A DNA stretch of 64,000 nt from positions 102,433 to 166,432 of the forward strand of contig PLHQ01000153.1 in NCBI GenBank assembly GCA_003138975.1, in the 5' to 3' direction. Shown one piece after another: positions 1 to 9,090 of the stretch. Origin of the DNA: Acidobacteriaceae bacterium (GTDB lineage: Bacteria > Acidobacteriota > Terriglobia > Terriglobales > Acidobacteriaceae). The notes under the pieces are model-generated. The model saw only the letters and a list, made by a program, of their open reading frames with translations, ran no database searches and had not been told where the DNA came from. Positions within the stretch are counted from its first letter, which is position 1. Each line of letters starts with the position of its first letter. The position numbers were made by a program, and so were the translations under genes.

Positions 1-221
1 GCATCTGCCTTGGCGCTTCGCGAGATCAGGTAAATCACCGAAGCCACCAGGTTCACGGAAAATAACAGGAACGCGGTCCAAGCCGAAGGCACATGGTAGT
101 AGAAAATCCGCTGCACATCGCCCATGGTCCGCTCCATGGGCGCGACCCAGAAAGCTTCATAGAAAGCGTAAGCCAGCAGCAGTGCTGTAAGAACTGCGAG
201 GATGGGGAAGGCCCGTTTCAT
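1..221 (-). CDS. ccmC: Heme exporter protein CcmC, N-terminal part (cut by window edge)
   Basis: This is the first 73 or so codons of an integral membrane protein on the minus strand; the rest lies outside the window. The translation begins MKRAFPILAVLTALLLAYAF. It continues with AFWVAPMERTMGDVQRIFYYHVPSAWTAF, which is the hallmark start of the CcmC/CcsA heme-handling family (the VQRIFYxHVPSAW stretch). CcmC delivers heme to CcmE at the outer face of the cytoplasmic membrane during c-type cytochrome maturation. The start ATG overlaps the TGA of ccmB (ATGA), so the two are translationally coupled in a ccmEABC operon. The ORF track misses it because the frame runs off the edge. Confidence 0.9.
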   Translation of the reverse strand, partial: MKRAFPILAVLTALLLAYAFYEAFWVAPMERTMGDVQRIFYYHVPSAWTAFLLFSVNLVASVIYLISRSAKAD

Positions 222-895
222 TCTGCCTGCAGAATGGTTCCGAACAAAGCCAGACAAGCAGTAGTAAACACCACATCATAGGTGAGAAGCAATACGATCC
301 AGAATCGCGCTGAGCCGTCACCGGCGAGGATGATGCGTGTAGCCTCCACCATCGACTGCACGGCTGGAATTGAGATGGGGAACAGCAGGAGCGGCAGCAT
401 GATTTCGCGGCTGCGGGTGCGCAATGACATGGCCGCAAAAAATGTTCCATTCACCACCAGGGCCCACGTTCCTAGAATCGCCACGGGAATCAACTGCCAT
501 GAGGGACCGAGCACGCGGAGGTTGTAAAAGATCATGAACAGCGGCGCCATCACCGCTTCCAGCAGGCTGACCAGGATGAAGTTGCCCAGCGCTTTGGCAA
601 CAAACAACGCATTGGCCGGTGCGGGAGAAACACGGTAGGCATCGAGTACCTGGTTGCGCAGCTCGCGTGCCCAAGTCTGGTTCAAGGCAACCACGGCGGC
701 AAACAGGAAGGCAACCCATATCAACCCTCCCGCAATTTCCCGCGACTCTTCGGCGTTCGGATCGAAAGAGAAGCTGAAGATCACCACCACTAGCAGTGAG
801 AAAAACAGCATGGAGTTGATCGCATCCCGGGAGCGCCACTCCAGCCGGATGTCTTTCGTGAGCGTAGCTAGAGTGATGGAGCGGAGCGAACTCAT
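218..895 (-). CDS. ccmB: Heme exporter membrane protein CcmB
   Basis: 225-residue polytopic membrane protein with about six hydrophobic segments, the usual length for CcmB. The conserved N-terminal KDIRLEWRSRDAINSMLFF and the internal LLLFPISIPAVQS motif fit the family. CcmB is the permease partner of the ATPase CcmA; with CcmC it releases heme-loaded CcmE for delivery to apocytochrome. The ORF overlaps ccmA upstream by four bases and ccmC downstream by four bases, a tight operon. Assignment is by motif recognition and gene order. Confidence 0.93.
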   Translation of the reverse strand: MSSLRSITLATLTKDIRLEWRSRDAINSMLFFSLLVVVIFSFSFDPNAEESREIAGGLIWVAFLFAAVVALNQTWARELRNQVLDAYRVSPAPANALFVAKALGNFILVSLLEAVMAPLFMIFYNLRVLGPSWQLIPVAILGTWALVVNGTFFAAMSLRTRSREIMLPLLLFPISIPAVQSMVEATRIILAGDGSARFWIVLLLTYDVVFTTACLALFGTILQAE

Positions 896-1662
896 TGTGT
901 CCCCGCTCGGTCCGGAGTCAGGGTAGACGTGCGGTCCACGATCTGCCCGTCCCGCATCCAGACAAATTCGTCGGCCACGCCTTCCAGCAGCGATGCCTGG
1001 TGTGTGACTACGAAAATGGTTTTGCCGGCATAGCGCATGCCTTTGAGCAACACCACCATTTCTCGCGCCGAATGGACATCCACGTTGGAAAATGGCTCAT
1101 CCAGCAAAAGAATCGTGGGATCGTGCAGGATGGCCCGTGCCAGCGACATGCGTTGCCGCATGCCTTGCGAATACTGCCCGACCGGACGTGCCAACTCGGG
1201 ATCAAGCCGCACCGAGCGAATCACCTGCTCACAGCGGCCGTCGCCGGCAATGTCGTAGAGTCGAGCGAAGTAGCGCAGGTTCTCGAGCCCACTCATCTCG
1301 TCGTAAAGCAGAGACGGATGCGCCATATAGCCAACCTCGCGGCATGCATCCTGCGGATTCTTGCCAAGGATGGAAATCGTGCCACGAGTAGGATGAGCTA
1401 ACCCGGCCAGGGCTCGCAGCAGAGTGGTCTTCCCTGCCCCGTTGTCGCCGAGAATCACGTGGAACTTGCCGGCATCGAACTCCGCGGTCACGCCGCGCAG
1501 CGCGGCAAAACGGCCGAACTGCTTGATCAGGTTGCTGACGGTGATGATAGGAGCGGCGTCGGTCACGGGCGTCGGGAAATTACAGCACTCTGAGTCCGGC
1601 CTGAGTTTACCCGAGCGCAGGATTCTCTGCATTTCGTTCGTCACGATGACGAGGTCCGTCAC
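892..1662 (-). CDS. ccmA: Cytochrome c biogenesis ATP-binding protein CcmA
   Basis: ABC-type ATPase that powers release of holo-CcmE in System I cytochrome c maturation. Visible motifs are Walker A GDNGAGKTT (about residues 72-80), the signature region YSQGMRQRMSLARA, and Walker B ILLLDEPFSN followed by VTHQ. The long ORF starts at a GTG and has about 35 residues before the ABC fold begins (PIITVSNLIKQFG). An internal GTG at 1566 would give a more typical length of about 224 residues, so the start is uncertain. The 3' end overlaps ccmB by four bases; ccmE lies 33 bases upstream. Confidence 0.93.
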   Translation of the reverse strand: MTDLVIVTNEMQRILRSGKLRPDSECCNFPTPVTDAAPIITVSNLIKQFGRFAALRGVTAEFDAGKFHVILGDNGAGKTTLLRALAGLAHPTRGTISILGKNPQDACREVGYMAHPSLLYDEMSGLENLRYFARLYDIAGDGRCEQVIRSVRLDPELARPVGQYSQGMRQRMSLARAILHDPTILLLDEPFSNVDVHSAREMVVLLKGMRYAGKTIFVVTHQASLLEGVADEFVWMRDGQIVDRTSTLTPDRAGTQ

Positions 1663-1695
1663 CTTGCGAAGGGATGGAACGCAGCAGACAGGCAG

Positions 1696-2175
1696 TTAGT
1701 TCGAGACGCCTGCAGAGGTCGCAGGTTGCGCCTGCGTCATGCTCTTGGCTGGCTCGGCTTGCATCTGGTTGCCAGGCTGCTGCGGCGCATATTTCGACGC
1801 GCACTTGGCTTGCAGGGCTTTGGCGTGGAAGACGCCATCGCGGCCAAAGCTGCCATCGGCCAGCGCCTGAGAGTCGTCCTTGAAAGTGTCGGGAGGCGCT
1901 TCGGTTCCAGTGTAGTCCACCGAGAGCAACTGATCCTGCTCCATCAGCACAAACTGAACGTGCGTTCCGGTGCGCTTGATGGAGCCAGGTTGCACATTCC
2001 CCGCCACCCGCAGACGCTTCGTGTAAGCGCCGTTCCCCATCTTGTGCAGCTCGCTGATGGTGACGTAGTAACTCTTGCTGTCCTGTACGCCGGTGTAAGC
2101 GAGATAGCCAAGTAGAAGCAGGATCACAACCGTGGCCGTGCCGAACTTCAGATAGGTCTTGGCTTGATTGGACAT
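1696..2175 (-). CDS. ccmE: Cytochrome c-type heme chaperone CcmE, cysteine (CxxxY) variant
   Basis: 159 residues from the ATG at 2175; the ORF track begins five codons earlier at a GTG. An N-terminal membrane anchor (VVILLLLGYLAYTG) is followed by an OB-fold domain with the typical LRVAGNV and DGVFHAKALQAKC stretches. CcmE binds heme covalently in the periplasm and passes it to apocytochromes. In the classical protein the ligand is a histidine in HxxxY. Here the site reads CASKYAP, so the His is replaced by Cys (CxxxY), as known for Desulfovibrio and archaeal CcmE. The C-terminal tail is Gln/Ala-rich. It is the first gene of the ccmEABC run. Confidence 0.92.
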   Translation of the reverse strand: MSNQAKTYLKFGTATVVILLLLGYLAYTGVQDSKSYYVTISELHKMGNGAYTKRLRVAGNVQPGSIKRTGTHVQFVLMEQDQLLSVDYTGTEAPPDTFKDDSQALADGSFGRDGVFHAKALQAKCASKYAPQQPGNQMQAEPAKSMTQAQPATSAGVSN

Positions 2176-2298
2176 AGAGGACCACCCCACAGGTACGTAC
2201 GTTTATGACTCTACGCGACGCCGAGCCCAGAATCAAGATTCCGGAGGAGCCAATGGTCTTCTACCTGCCCTGCGACCATCTCATAAAAGCTTGCGTCC

Positions 2299-2310
2299 GC
2301 TAGAATGGAA
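2299..2310 (+). promoter_or_regulatory. Candidate -10 region upstream of ppa
   Basis: GCTAGAATGGAA contains TAGAAT, a good -10 hexamer match, about 20 bases before the chosen ppa start. The same 12-mer occurs at 50175-50186, about 15 bases before the peroxiredoxin start. No convincing -35 is visible, so this rests on the shared motif and its position. Confidence 0.35.
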
Positions 2311-2326
2311 ATGGTTTGGCAAATCT

Positions 2327-2884
2327 ATGATTCATCCCTGGCACGACGTAACTCCCGGCGACAAGCTCCCGCAAGAATTCGACTGCGTGATCGAGATCCC
2401 TTTCGGATCCAGCGTGAAGTATGAACTCGACAAAGCGAGCGGCTTGATCAAGCTGGACCGCATTCTCTACTCCGCCGTTTACTATCCCGCGAACTACGGT
2501 TTCATTCCGCAAACGCTGGCGGAAGACGATGATCCGCTCGACGTCCTGGTACTCTGCCAGGAACCCGTGGTGCCGCTCACCATCATCCACGCCCGCGCCA
2601 TTGGCCTGATGACCATGATCGACGCCGGCAAGCAGGATCACAAGATCATCGCTGTGGCCACCGAAGACCCCGAGTTCAACTCCTACCGCGAGGCCGCAGA
2701 GATGCCGCCGCACCGCATGCTGATGCTGCGTCGATTTTTCCAGGATTACAAACAGCTCGAAGGCAAAGCTGTGGAAGTAGATGAGATACGCCCCGCCGGC
2801 GAAGCATATCCCATCATCCTCGACGCCCTGCACCGCTACAGTGAACAACGCCGCAAAGGCTTCAAGATTCCAGAGAAGCACTGA
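2327..2884 (+). CDS. ppa: Inorganic pyrophosphatase (family I)
   Basis: Hydrolyses pyrophosphate to phosphate in the cytoplasm, pulling biosynthetic reactions forward. The start chosen is the ATG at 2327 (MIHPWHDVTPGD), giving 185 residues, the normal family I size. The 53 codons upstream in the ORF track look like non-coding sequence. Visible signatures are the active-site metal motif DDDPLDVLVL, the substrate-binding region ANYGFIPQT, and RFFQDYKQLEGK. It is transcribed divergently from ccmE. A long hairpin follows it before the convergent M13 peptidase gene. Confidence 0.96.
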   Translation: MIHPWHDVTPGDKLPQEFDCVIEIPFGSSVKYELDKASGLIKLDRILYSAVYYPANYGFIPQTLAEDDDPLDVLVLCQEPVVPLTIIHARAIGLMTMIDAGKQDHKIIAVATEDPEFNSYREAAEMPPHRMLMLRRFFQDYKQLEGKAVEVDEIRPAGEAYPIILDALHRYSEQRRKGFKIPEKH

Positions 2885-2912
2885 GACGTTACAGAGGACA
2901 AGATTCAGAAGT

Positions 2913-2948
2913 AACGAAGGCCCGGATCGATTGGTCCGGGCCTTCGTT
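2913..2948. terminator. Strong hairpin between convergent genes ppa and M13 peptidase
   Basis: A perfect 14-bp inverted repeat (AACGAAGGCCCGGA / TCCGGGCCTTCGTT) with an 8-base loop lies between two converging genes. It lacks a long T-run, but its stem strength and position suggest a bidirectional terminator. Confidence 0.7.
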
Positions 2949-2983
2949 GTGTCAAACATATTGTCTAAGTATTTTGTTAGCAC

Positions 2984-5023
2984 TCACCAAACGTGGCAGG
3001 CGTTCTCAGCCACCATGGGCTGCCCCGCCTTGCAACCCCAAGCCTTCTGAAACTCCGGCATGTTCTGCACCACGCCATCCACGCGATACTTGCCCGGTGA
3101 ATGCGGATCGGTGAGCACTCTGGTACGCGCGATTTCCGGACGCCTTTTCTCGCACCACACGCGTGCGAATCCCAGGAAGAAGCGCTGCTCGGGCGTGTAA
3201 CCGTCGATTTTCTGGCCTTCTTTCCCGGTCTTGTCATCGGCAATCATATGCTGGAGCGCCATCAGCGCAATGCGAGCGCCTCCATTGTCGGCGGTATTTT
3301 CACCCAGCGTGAGGCGTCCGTTCAGCTTCAGGTCGTCAACGGCCACAAAATTTGAGTATTCGTCGGCAACGCAACTCACGCGCTTCTCGAACTCCTTGCC
3401 GTCCTGTACCGTCCACCAGTCGTGCAGATTGCCTTGCGGATCGAACTTACGGCCTTGGTCGTCGAAGCCGTGTGTAAGTTCGTGGCCAATCACCAGGCCG
3501 ATGCCGCCAAAGTTCACTGCGTCGTCCATGCTCTTATCAAAGAACGGCGGCTGCAATATGCCCGCTGGAAATACGATTTCGTTGAACGAACCGTTGTAGT
3601 AGGCGTTCACGGTCGGCGGAGTCATGCCCCACTCTCTGCGATCGAGCGGCTTGTCAATCTTGGCGATCTGGCGCTTCGACTCAAACTCATCGGCACGAGC
3701 GACGTTCCCCAGCAAGTCGTCGGGCTTGATTACGACCGAACTGTAGTCGCGGTACACATCCGGATAGCCGATCTTGTTTCGAATGGCATCCAGTTTAACT
3801 TTGGCCTGTTTCTTGGTTTCGTCGCTCATCCAGGAAAGATCGTGGATATCTTCCGCGAGAGAGTTTTCGAGGGCGTCCACCATCTTGAGCATGCGCTGCC
3901 TGCCGTCGGGACCGAAAGTTGCGTCGACATATCTCTGCCCCAGCGCCTCTCCCAGTTCGCGATCGGTGAGGGTGACGCAACGCTTCCAGCGCGCCTGGAT
4001 TTCTTCCTGGCCCGTGAGCTTTTGCTGAAGTTTGAAGTTGGCCTCCACAAATGGCTGCGAAAGCCACGGAGCCGCCGCGTTGAGCACATGCCAACTCACG
4101 TAAGTTTTCAAAGCATCCAGAGGCTCAACCTCCAGCACGCCGTTTACCAGCTTGAAGAACTCGGGATTCGTAACATTAAGCTGAGTGAAGTTCGGAGCGC
4201 CCACGGCCGTGAAGTAGCGATCGAGATAGAAATTGGGACCAAGCGCGGCCGCCTCGTCGCGGGTCATCTTGTGATCGCGATTCTTCGGATCCCGGCGCTT
4301 GGTGCGATCCATCGAGTCGACGGCCAGCATGGTTTCGATTACCAGGACGGTCTGCGCCGAATGGGCCGCCTGCTGCGGAGTCTGGCCCGCCAGGGTAAAC
4401 AGCTGCGTGGCATAGTCAACCAGAAATTGCCGCTTCTCCACTTTGTCAGGATCGTCCTTGATGTAGTAATCGCGATCCGGCAAGGTGAGCCCGCCCTGGT
4501 CAATATAGGCGATAACCTGATCGGCGTTGTGCAGATCGGGTGCGGAGTAAAAGTTGAACAGCGGACTTGGTCCGGTCAGGTGCACGTGCGCGATCTCGTC
4601 AATGAGAGCGCCTTTGTCTGGTACGGCTGCGATTCGGTCCAGTTCGGGCTTGAGCGGTACGATGCCTTTTGCGTTCACCGCCTTCTCGTCCATGCAGGAT
4701 CCGTAGAGATCGCCGATTCTCTGGTCGATAGCGTTGCGGCTGGCCCCGCCTGCGGCAGCCTTTTCCAAAATGTCATGCTCTATGTCAAGATTGCGCTCGC
4801 GAAGTTCCACGAAGCTGCCCCACTGTGATTGGTCAGGAGGAATTTTCGAATTCTTGATCCAGTTGCCACAGGCATACTGGTAAAAATCCACACAGGGATC
4901 AATTGTCTTGTCGACATTATCGAGACTGAAGCCGGGAGCGGGCTTCGAGGAGGAAGATGTTTGGGTGAAGCCGCCAACGCTCGTCAGAAGCAGCAAAGCC
5001 GGCAAGAGACGGGACACACGCAT
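2984..5023 (-). CDS. Secreted M13 family zinc metallopeptidase (neprilysin/PepO-like)
   Basis: About 679 residues from the ATG at 5023, which is preceded by AAAGGAGAAG, a good ribosome site. The track start 28 codons earlier is not favoured. The N-terminus MRVSRLLPALLLLTSVGGFTQ is a Sec signal peptide. The mature protein carries the M13 N-domain (VDFYQYACGNWI), the zinc motif HELTH in VIGHELTHGFDDQG, the downstream Glu ligand motif ENTADNGG, and the family C-terminus ending CHVW. These metalloendopeptidases cut small peptides outside the cytoplasm. The stop of the radical SAM gene lies 70 bases upstream on the same strand. Confidence 0.95.
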   Translation of the reverse strand: MRVSRLLPALLLLTSVGGFTQTSSSSKPAPGFSLDNVDKTIDPCVDFYQYACGNWIKNSKIPPDQSQWGSFVELRERNLDIEHDILEKAAAGGASRNAIDQRIGDLYGSCMDEKAVNAKGIVPLKPELDRIAAVPDKGALIDEIAHVHLTGPSPLFNFYSAPDLHNADQVIAYIDQGGLTLPDRDYYIKDDPDKVEKRQFLVDYATQLFTLAGQTPQQAAHSAQTVLVIETMLAVDSMDRTKRRDPKNRDHKMTRDEAAALGPNFYLDRYFTAVGAPNFTQLNVTNPEFFKLVNGVLEVEPLDALKTYVSWHVLNAAAPWLSQPFVEANFKLQQKLTGQEEIQARWKRCVTLTDRELGEALGQRYVDATFGPDGRQRMLKMVDALENSLAEDIHDLSWMSDETKKQAKVKLDAIRNKIGYPDVYRDYSSVVIKPDDLLGNVARADEFESKRQIAKIDKPLDRREWGMTPPTVNAYYNGSFNEIVFPAGILQPPFFDKSMDDAVNFGGIGLVIGHELTHGFDDQGRKFDPQGNLHDWWTVQDGKEFEKRVSCVADEYSNFVAVDDLKLNGRLTLGENTADNGGARIALMALQHMIADDKTGKEGQKIDGYTPEQRFFLGFARVWCEKRRPEIARTRVLTDPHSPGKYRVDGVVQNMPEFQKAWGCKAGQPMVAENACHVW

Positions 5024-5093
5024 ATCGAGACTTCTCCTTTGAAGAACGGTTGAGATTTTAAGCCCCGATCTCCGTAGGAGCAAGGATGGAAGA

Positions 5094-6743
5094 CTACGAA
5101 GCTGCAATCCAGTGGCTGCGCTCGATGAACGTGGGCGGTTCGTAGGTCTGTCCCGACGCCAGTCGGCGTGCCTCCCGGCGCGTCGACCACAACAAGACAG
5201 GACCCAACGATGCGGCAGTAAGGCGGGCTACGACTGGGAACTCCTTCTCCACTTCGCGCCGCAGATGGTGAATCTTCTCGCTCACGGTGCGATTCACTTT
5301 CTTGAAGTCTCGCTCCATCGCCCATAGCGCTGCATTATAAGCGCCAATGATCTTCTTCACTTGGCGCGTAAACCGCTCGCGGACGCGTGGATCGGGGTGG
5401 TCTTTGTAGCGCTGCCAGCCTTGCAGCATGGTTTGGCACAAACGATAAAGACTCGGTCCGTTGCGTTCAAAGTCGCGCCAAAACGCCCAATCGAGGAAGC
5501 GCTTTGAATCGTCGCGGGAAATCGCGCCGTGCTGAAAGTTGAATTTGTATTGTCCGTGAATGTCGGCATAGTCAACATTTGGCAGCAGACGCCCCTGATC
5601 AGCCATCTCCTGATAGAGCGGCGTACCGGGAACTGGCGTGTAAAGCATGAACTGGTGGAAGTCGGTCTCGTAATCAATTGCTGATTCGATTTCGTCGATG
5701 ATATTGTCCGGCGTGTGGTGTTCGAGTCCGATGATCGTCGAGCCCTGCACACGTATTCCGTGTTCGCGAAGTTCCCGCGTCAGCTGTGTGAGATCCTGGC
5801 CCTGCAACTTGCCATAACTTGATCTGGGAGATTCCAACCCCATCCAGACCCAAGAAACGCCAAGCTCCACAAGTTCCAGCATCGTGTATTTTCGAATCGC
5901 GTTAGCGGAGGCAAAGACGGAAAGCTCCCAGCTCTTGCCTGCTTCCTTCATGCGCTCCAGCAGGCGCATCGCGCGCGTACGGTGCAGCAGGAAGTTCTCG
6001 TCCATCACAAAGAAAGATTTTACCTTGAGCTCAGATTCGATCCGGCACATCACATCAAACAGTTCATCGCCGGTTTCGTAGAAGTTGATGAACTTTCCTT
6101 TGCCACCAAAAAAAGCGGACGTGGTACAGAAGTTGCATCCCATGGGACAGCCCACCGACGGAATGATGGTTGCTGCCGTCCCGCCCTTCCGCTGTGGCAG
6201 ACGCACTCCCATGATGCGTGTCTGCAGGCCGGAAACGATGGCGGGATGACGGATGGGCGCGTGCTCGTCTTCTCCCAGGTACCGACGCATCCACGAGATT
6301 CCCTCTCCACGCACGATGTGATCGGCATCGATCATCGCATCCAGAGCGGGAATGGCGGCTACGTGTCCTCCTATCACGATCACAGAATCCGGGGACAGTT
6401 CTCGCACCATTCGGCACATCTCCCGGACCTTCAAAACATTCACGATGATCGAAGAAATGCCAACGATGTCATACTGGTTCGTGGTCAATTCACGGGCAAA
6501 AGCTTCGCGCGTGGGGAAATCCAGCACGCTGCAGGGCGCCGAAATATTTTCCTGAATCATCATGATGCCCCAGGATCGATGAAACATGCGCAGCGAGAAG
6601 CTGCCCTGAGCCCGGGTTACCTGGTTGTGATAGAGCTCCATGGGATTGATAGCGCGGCTGCCAAATTCATCGTCTTGCGCATAAGGCCCGAAGACCGAAC
6701 TCAGAAGGATGCGAGCGTGACTGCCTTTTGGATGAGGTTTCAT
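5094..6743 (-). CDS. B12-binding-domain radical SAM protein, substrate unknown
   Basis: 549 residues. Residues about 10-160 form a cobalamin-binding Rossmann-like domain (YDIVGISSIIVNVLKVREM, VIVIGGHVAAIPA) without an obvious DxHxxG base-on histidine. The radical SAM cluster motif CPMGCNFC (Cys 199, 203, 206) follows, then a TIM-barrel half and a basic helical C-terminal region (RFTRQVKKIIGAYNAALWAMERDFKK). The family performs radical methylations or carbon-carbon chemistry using SAM. Few other cysteines are present, so extra iron-sulfur clusters are unlikely. The protein is full length and has no metabolic partners next to it. The substrate cannot be read from the sequence; a lipid or cofactor substrate is only a guess. 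Confidence 0.85.
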   Translation of the reverse strand: MKPHPKGSHARILLSSVFGPYAQDDEFGSRAINPMELYHNQVTRAQGSFSLRMFHRSWGIMMIQENISAPCSVLDFPTREAFARELTTNQYDIVGISSIIVNVLKVREMCRMVRELSPDSVIVIGGHVAAIPALDAMIDADHIVRGEGISWMRRYLGEDEHAPIRHPAIVSGLQTRIMGVRLPQRKGGTAATIIPSVGCPMGCNFCTTSAFFGGKGKFINFYETGDELFDVMCRIESELKVKSFFVMDENFLLHRTRAMRLLERMKEAGKSWELSVFASANAIRKYTMLELVELGVSWVWMGLESPRSSYGKLQGQDLTQLTRELREHGIRVQGSTIIGLEHHTPDNIIDEIESAIDYETDFHQFMLYTPVPGTPLYQEMADQGRLLPNVDYADIHGQYKFNFQHGAISRDDSKRFLDWAFWRDFERNGPSLYRLCQTMLQGWQRYKDHPDPRVRERFTRQVKKIIGAYNAALWAMERDFKKVNRTVSEKIHHLRREVEKEFPVVARLTAASLGPVLLWSTRREARRLASGQTYEPPTFIERSHWIAAS

Positions 6744-6798
6744 TTTGATTGTGCTTCCAGCCTAACGTCCCAACTCAGCTTCACGCGGTGATCCCTGA

Positions 6799-8385
<1,587 letters not shown>

Positions 8386-8439
8386 TCGCTTTCGTGGTCC
8401 AAGGTTTGCTCTGGAATTGTCGAAGGGCGCGTTCGAATT

Positions 8440-9087
8440 TCAGCTCTTGAAGTCGGCCACGCCGTCCCACACCAACTGGACGGCGATGGCCAAAATCAGA
8501 AAGCCAAAAATCTTGTTGATGGCTCCTACGGCGCCGGGCCCCAGCCGGCGAACTAGCGGCCCTCCCAGCCAGAGAAACAACAACACAGAAAGTGCCACTC
8601 CGGCGATGCCGATAATCATCCCAAGGTACGAAGTGGTGCTATCCACGTGCGCCGCGAGCGCCATCACGACGCCGATGGCTCCCGGACCCGACAAAAGCGG
8701 CATAGCCAGCGGAGTAAGAGAAATATCTTCTTTGTCCTCCGCTTCATGGCTTTCCTCCGGCGTGATACGCGCATGAGACGTGACCATGCCCCAAGCGGTG
8801 TTGGCCACGATCAATCCGCCCGCAATTTTCAAAACCGGCAGCGAGATGCCGAAAAAATAAAGCACGAAGCGGCCAAAAAACAGAAACGTGACTAGGATGA
8901 CAAAAACCCAGACGCCAGTCTTCACAGCGGTACGCTGCCGGTCCTGAGCGGTCCAGGTAGAGGTCATGGTGAAAAAGATAGGAACCCCGCCGAAGGGATT
9001 GACAATCGGAAAGAGCGCGAGGAACGTCTCCGCCGCCGAAGCAGGCAGCGTACGCAGGAACTGTCCCAGCGCGTGTGCAGAATTCAT
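8440..9087 (-). CDS. MarC family integral membrane protein
   Basis: 215 residues with about six membrane segments. The family pattern is clear: ETFLALFPIVNPFGGVPIFF at the N-terminus, KIAGGLIVANTAWGM in the middle, and LTPLAMPLLSGPGAIGVVMAL, the MarC signature. MarC/NAAT proteins are inner-membrane proteins once linked to multiple antibiotic resistance; their substrate remains uncertain. It converges with thiC with only 54 bases between the stops. The M28 peptidase gene ends three bases upstream of this start codon on the same strand, so the two are probably cotranscribed. Confidence 0.9.
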   Translation of the reverse strand: MNSAHALGQFLRTLPASAAETFLALFPIVNPFGGVPIFFTMTSTWTAQDRQRTAVKTGVWVFVILVTFLFFGRFVLYFFGISLPVLKIAGGLIVANTAWGMVTSHARITPEESHEAEDKEDISLTPLAMPLLSGPGAIGVVMALAAHVDSTTSYLGMIIGIAGVALSVLLFLWLGGPLVRRLGPGAVGAINKIFGFLILAIAVQLVWDGVADFKS

Positions 9088-9090
9088 GCT

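Noticed and set aside
2300-2983. 227-codon minus-strand ORF opposite ppa
   Set aside because: Antisense to the pyrophosphatase and runs through the intergenic terminator hairpin.
3422-4828. 468-codon plus-strand ORF opposite the M13 peptidase gene
   Set aside because: Antisense shadow of a well-supported gene; no family motif, and the long open frame follows from GC-rich codon use.
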